A stretch of 9,694 nt of DNA, taken from Gammaproteobacteria bacterium (GTDB taxonomy: Bacteria; Pseudomonadota; Gammaproteobacteria; Steroidobacterales; JABDKV01). The DNA lies in the NCBI GenBank assembly GCA_029862285.1, contig JAOTXR010000045.1, positions 1 to 9,694 on the forward strand. Reading direction: 5' to 3'. Positions 6,462 through 9,694 of the stretch are shown here, in pieces. How positions within the stretch are numbered: position 1 is the first letter of the stretch; every line of letters starts with the position of its first letter. The position numbers and the translations under genes were made by a program. The notes under the pieces are model-generated. The model saw nothing but the letters and a program-made list of their open reading frames with translations. It was not told the origin of the DNA and made no database searches.

Positions 6462-6521
6462 ATACATAAGTGGGATACTTTAGCGTGGCTAAATGCCAGG
6501 GAGCAGGAGTCCGGGTCCAGG

Positions 6522-8354
6522 ATGGGCAAGACACAGGGAACGTGGCGCGACGAAAGACTGGGTTTGACGATGATCGCGGCATCGCTTGCGGTGATTGGTC
6601 TCATTGTCTTTTTGTTGTTCCAATATCAGCACGATACGCGTCAGGAACGGTTGCGCGAGCAGGCGATCAGTCTGACCCGCGTGCTTGCCGAAATCCCATT
6701 TAATCAGCTCGTCCCGCAACAGGGGCAAAAGAATATCCTGCAAGCACTCTATCTGAGTCACGATCAGGGCAATTTCGCCTACGCAACGGTACATAATGTC
6801 ACGGGTCGAACGGCGGTCGAAGTTACTGCGCCGGGTGTCATTGTGCCCGCAGCAATACCAACAACAGGCGTTGCATGGATCAATGAACGCGAAATCAGTC
6901 TTGCCAGCGGCCGTAATGTCCTGGAAGTCCATGCGCCGCTTTTTACCAACGGGGAAGTGGCTGGTGTAGTCACTCTGGGTTTCTTTCAACCTGGTTTCGG
7001 CCTTAGCTACGCACAACTGCCCTTTTTCGCAACACTCGCTCTGGTTATTTTTCTTCTCACGCCGATTTCCTATTTTGCAATGCGTCGCGAAATCCGCCCG
7101 CTGCGTGCGGCAACCGAACAAATGGGGGCAATACTCGAGGAAGCACCGGGCGCCGAACTCAGACCCTCAGGTGAACTGTCCGATTTCATGGGCCGGTTCA
7201 GTGAATTCGTGGGGCGCACCCAGCAACGTATCGTCGAACTGGAACAGGACCACTCGACAATGCTGACTTCGACCAAACTGATCTCTTATCGCAAGTCCCG
7301 TATCGAAAGCGTCCTGGAATCGTTGCCGGAAGCCTTGCTGGTACTCGACGAGACCGGAACGATCTCTTTTGCCAATACCCGGATCGCTTCACTTTTTGGC
7401 GTCGAGCCAGAAGAACTCCAGGGCAGTGGCGATCTGAGCTGGTGTCCGGACGCCAATGTCTGCGAGTTCCTGTCGCGTTGTGCCCGTCGGGGACCCGGTG
7501 GCTATGTTGCAAATGCCGTGCAGTTTTCACTCGATTCGGTCCAGGGCAAGACTTTCTCCGTGTCGGCTTATCCGCTGTTCTCGCCCAGCGAGGCAGGCAA
7601 GACGCTGGGCACGCTGGTCGTGTTCCGTGATGTCACCGTCGAGGCGATGGCCCGGCAGAGCCGGGGTGAGTTTGTCGCCCATGTGGCACACGAGTTGAAG
7701 ACACCTTTAAACGTGCTGGGCATGTACAGCGAAGCTTTGTTAGAAAATGGCGGTTCAGACGAAACGCAGCGTATTGAGTGTGTCAATGTCATTCACGACG
7801 AAGTTGAGCGCCTGGCCGGACTGGTCCGTAACCTGCTCAATATCACTCAAATCGAAATGGGCAGCCTGCAACCGGTTAGCACCCGCAGCCGGGTCCACGA
7901 GTTGCTCGCGGATTTGTTCCGGCAGATTCAGGACGGCCACGACAGAGATGACCTCAAATTCGAACTCGATCTCCCGCGCGAAATTAGTGCCATGAATCTG
8001 GACAAGGACCTGGTGCGTGTTGCGCTCACAAACCTGCTGACCAATGCCATTAAGTACAACAAAACAGGCGGCACCGTAAGGATGTCGGCGGAGGAAACCG
8101 ATAACGCGCTGACGATCAGTGTAAGCGACGACGGTATCGGTATCTCAGAAGCAGATCAGTCGAGGATTTTCGACAAGTTCTACCGCTCAGAGGATGACCA
8201 GGTCCGGGAACGCTCAGGACATGGTCTCGGTCTGTCGCTGGCCCGCGACATCATCCATCTGCATGGCGGCGAAATTACCGTAAAGAGCGATGCGGGCAGC
8301 GGCTCTGAATTTGTTATCACCCTGTGGAAAGAAGTAGTCAGAAAGGTAAGTTGA
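6522..8354 (+). CDS. Membrane sensor histidine kinase with extracytoplasmic sensor and PAS domain
   Basis: This 610-residue protein has TM1 at ~13-33, an extracytoplasmic region of ~130 residues (34-166), and TM2 at ~167-189. A short juxtamembrane helix, possibly a degenerate HAMP, and a coiled region follow, then a PAS domain at ~262-375 (SLPEALLVLDETGTISFAN). The HisKA helix has phospho-acceptor H390 in HELKTPL. The ATPase domain has an N box (N504-LLT-N508-AIKY), G1 box DDGIGI (536-541), F box around F550 (FDKFYR) and G2 box GHGLGLSLA (~566). All catalytic boxes are intact, so it should autophosphorylate and pass phosphate to a receiver, most likely the one encoded 1 bp downstream. The PAS domain carries evenly spaced cysteines C308, C314 and C320. 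The ligand is unknown. The ATG at 6522 gives a sensible N-terminus immediately before TM1. Confidence 0.95.
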   Translation: MGKTQGTWRDERLGLTMIAASLAVIGLIVFLLFQYQHDTRQERLREQAISLTRVLAEIPFNQLVPQQGQKNILQALYLSHDQGNFAYATVHNVTGRTAVEVTAPGVIVPAAIPTTGVAWINEREISLASGRNVLEVHAPLFTNGEVAGVVTLGFFQPGFGLSYAQLPFFATLALVIFLLTPISYFAMRREIRPLRAATEQMGAILEEAPGAELRPSGELSDFMGRFSEFVGRTQQRIVELEQDHSTMLTSTKLISYRKSRIESVLESLPEALLVLDETGTISFANTRIASLFGVEPEELQGSGDLSWCPDANVCEFLSRCARRGPGGYVANAVQFSLDSVQGKTFSVSAYPLFSPSEAGKTLGTLVVFRDVTVEAMARQSRGEFVAHVAHELKTPLNVLGMYSEALLENGGSDETQRIECVNVIHDEVERLAGLVRNLLNITQIEMGSLQPVSTRSRVHELLADLFRQIQDGHDRDDLKFELDLPREISAMNLDKDLVRVALTNLLTNAIKYNKTGGTVRMSAEETDNALTISVSDDGIGISEADQSRIFDKFYRSEDDQVRERSGHGLGLSLARDIIHLHGGEITVKSDAGSGSEFVITLWKEVVRKVS

Positions 8355-8355
8355 G

Positions 8356-8748
8356 ATGAGTCGAATATTGCTGGTCGATGACGAGCCGATGATTCTGAGA
8401 ATCATGCGGGTCACACTCGAGGATCGTGGTTTTCAGATCAAGATCGCTCACAACGGCCTGCAGGCGCTGGAACTGGTGGGTGACTTTGAGCCGCATGCAG
8501 TAGTTACTGATATCGACATGCCGAAAATGAACGGACGCGAGCTATGCCAAAAGCTGCGTGAACGATATTCGGCCGAAGACCTTCCGCTTTTTGTGGTCAC
8601 CTCAAAAACCGCCGTTGAACATCGCGCCTGGTCGGAACAACTCGAAAACCTGCATTTTCTCGAAAAGCCCGTTAGCTTGCGCAAGCTGTGTACACGTCTG
8701 GAAATGGTGCTGCAGGAAGGCAGGCTCGCGCAGGAATGCACGACATGA
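8356..8748 (+). CDS. Single-domain CheY-like response regulator
   Basis: The 130 residues make up just a receiver domain. It has the acidic pair D8-D9 in LLVDDEP, phospho-acceptor D52 in VVTDIDMPKMNG, the switch T82 in VVTSK, and K104-P105 in FLEKPVS. No DNA-binding or enzymatic output domain follows, so it acts through protein contacts or as a phosphorelay intermediate. It starts 1 bp after the kinase stop, with AAGG at ~8343-8346 as a weak ribosome binding site, and is the obvious partner of that kinase. Its stop overlaps the ATG of the GAF-GGDEF gene. This suggests the three proteins are made together and that the receiver may influence c-di-GMP output. The output partner is inference. Confidence 0.95.
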   Translation: MSRILLVDDEPMILRIMRVTLEDRGFQIKIAHNGLQALELVGDFEPHAVVTDIDMPKMNGRELCQKLRERYSAEDLPLFVVTSKTAVEHRAWSEQLENLHFLEKPVSLRKLCTRLEMVLQEGRLAQECTT

Positions 8749-9694
8749 ATAGCAAGAAAATAATGAACACACGCAGCTTCGCCAAATTACTCAAGAGCTA
8801 CTGCCCTGACAGCGAGTTGTCGCTTTATGCGACAGGGGGCACACTGTTATGGCTCAATGACGACCATTCAACTGCACCGCGCTCGCTGGATCTGTCTGGT
8901 TGGCAGCGAGACGCGGGTGATTTGTACTGGCTTGGCGATGACATTAGACAGACATTGGCATGGCCGGTCCCTGACGAGCAAGAAACTGTCTCTCACTATC
9001 TGATTGTCAGTTCGATTGGCGGCCCAGAGGATCGCCAGGAAATATATACCACCTCGGCGCCTGTCTTGGACGCCATCGCGGAAACCTTGGGCAAACAGTT
9101 ATATCTGAACAGCGAGCTCAACTCGATGGCGCGCGAACTTGCAGTGCGTTACGAAGAACTAAACCTCGTATATTACACGGATGACGAAGTGCGGTATCTG
9201 GATGAAGGTCGCCAGGCACTGTACGGATTGGTCCAGAACTGCAATGAGTATCTCAATGTCGATATGACGGCATTGCTGATGCCCGACCAGGGCATCAACA
9301 TCGTCCGGCATGATTCAGCCAGAGCCGATGAAACCGAGCCATTCCCAACTTCGCTACAGGACAAGCTCATCGACACGCTCACGTCCGACGCCAAAACAGT
9401 TGTTCTCAATGACCCCGAGTCCTCACAAGCTGCCCTGGGTGTGGCCTGCAAGCTTATCGCCAGCCCCGTGCTTGACGGCAATGGAGAGGTTTCCGGTGTG
9501 TTGGTCATTATCAGAAGTCCCAATTCGACGGATTTCGCCAATAGCGATCGCAACCTGCTCATGGTGATGTCGGGCAAGGCCTCCAAGATCATCCAGTCGA
9601 GCTATGACAGCCTGACCGGCCTGATGCGCCAGGAAGGATTCGAACGCAGTCTCACTTCGGCACTATCGCACGCACGGCACGGCGAGTACCGGCA
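8745..9694 (+). CDS. GAF-GGDEF protein, probable c-di-GMP enzyme (3' truncated by the window edge)
   Basis: An open frame runs from the ATG at 8745 (ATGA overlap with the receiver gene; AGGA at 8732-8735 as ribosome binding site) to the right edge, 316 codons without a stop. Residues 1-115 form a domain I do not recognise. Residues ~121-145 (LNSELNSMARELAVRYEELN) look like a signalling helix or coiled coil. Residues ~150-285 have a GAF-like pattern, including ALLMPDQG and SPVLDGNGEVSGVLVIIR. Residues 287-303 (YDSLTGLMRQEGFE) are the start of a GGDEF domain, which typically begins D-x-LTGL-x-NR-x-x-F. Arg-Gln replaces the usual Asn-Arg here. The GGDEF signature itself and any EAL domain lie past the edge, so cyclase versus phosphodiesterase activity or degeneracy cannot be decided. 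Operon context points to signalling downstream of the kinase and receiver. Confidence 0.88.
   Translation, partial: MNSKKIMNTRSFAKLLKSYCPDSELSLYATGGTLLWLNDDHSTAPRSLDLSGWQRDAGDLYWLGDDIRQTLAWPVPDEQETVSHYLIVSSIGGPEDRQEIYTTSAPVLDAIAETLGKQLYLNSELNSMARELAVRYEELNLVYYTDDEVRYLDEGRQALYGLVQNCNEYLNVDMTALLMPDQGINIVRHDSARADETEPFPTSLQDKLIDTLTSDAKTVVLNDPESSQAALGVACKLIASPVLDGNGEVSGVLVIIRSPNSTDFANSDRNLLMVMSGKASKIIQSSYDSLTGLMRQEGFERSLTSALSHARHGEYR

Larger units (their letters stand above)
6363..6521. other. Intergenic gap between the pilin and signalling operons
   Basis: This 159-bp stretch is the only substantial non-coding region in the window. It contains two small inverted repeats (6409-6420 and 6443-6461). 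No T-run follows either, so I see no classical intrinsic terminator for the pilin operon. I searched for sigma-70-like promoter pairs ahead of the kinase gene. TTGAGA at 6436 and TACATA at 6463 are spaced about 21 bp, and gatact at 6474 has no good -35 partner, so I make no promoter call. AGGAG at 6505-6509 lies 12 bases before the kinase ATG and is a possible ribosome binding site. Confidence 0.6.

Noticed and set aside
6436..6479. Possible sigma-70 promoter upstream of the kinase (TTGAGA with TACATA or gatact)
   Set aside because: The spacing is about 21 bp for the first pair and there is no acceptable -35 for the second, so the match is too weak to annotate.
6489..7121. Minus-strand open frame of 210 codons across the kinase N-terminus
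   Set aside because: It is antisense to the sensor kinase's membrane and sensor regions and has no recognisable protein features.

Overview
The window reads almost entirely on the + strand and holds two gene blocks separated by a 159-bp gap. Estimated by eye, the base composition is moderately GC-rich (mid-50s percent). Tight ATGA start/stop overlaps, a class III prepilin cluster and a kinase/receiver/GGDEF module suggest an environmental Gammaproteobacterium or near relative. I cannot name a genus, and no rRNA or other phylogenetic marker is present.

Block 1 (1-6362) is a minor-pilin (pseudopilin) operon in the order seen in type II secretion (H-I-J-K) and in the FimT-PilV-PilW-PilX or MSHA (mshC-D-O-P) sets. 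It contains the tail of a GspH/FimT-like protein (1-125), a GspI/PilV-like prepilin (122-604), a GspJ/PilW-like prepilin with a duplicated, extremely acidic calcium-ligand-like insert (601-1629), and a 1578-residue protein (1626-6362). That last protein begins like a GspK/PilX/MshP tip pilin and then carries a long surface-type extension: two DNRLRE-type domains, two copies of a propeller-like module flanking a flavodoxin/amidotransferase-like domain, and three tandem ~105-residue C-terminal modules. All three junctions are 4-base ATGA overlaps, so the four genes are probably translationally coupled. A plausible reading is a calcium-stabilised tip complex carrying a giant displayed adhesin or ligand-binding protein.

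Block 2 (6522-9694) is a signalling operon: a membrane sensor histidine kinase with an extracytoplasmic sensor and a cytoplasmic PAS domain (6522-8354), a single-domain CheY-like receiver (8356-8748), and a GAF-GGDEF protein cut by the window edge (8745-9694). Spacings are 1 bp and a 4-base overlap. The layout suggests a phosphorelay feeding c-di-GMP signalling, which commonly controls pili and attachment. A functional link to block 1 is inference from adjacency only.

The most unusual items are the modular giant tip-pilin fusion with its nested internal duplications and boundary-located cysteines, the 61-residue acidic repeat in the GspJ/PilW-like subunit, and a perfect 24-bp palindrome inside the giant gene (3261-3284).
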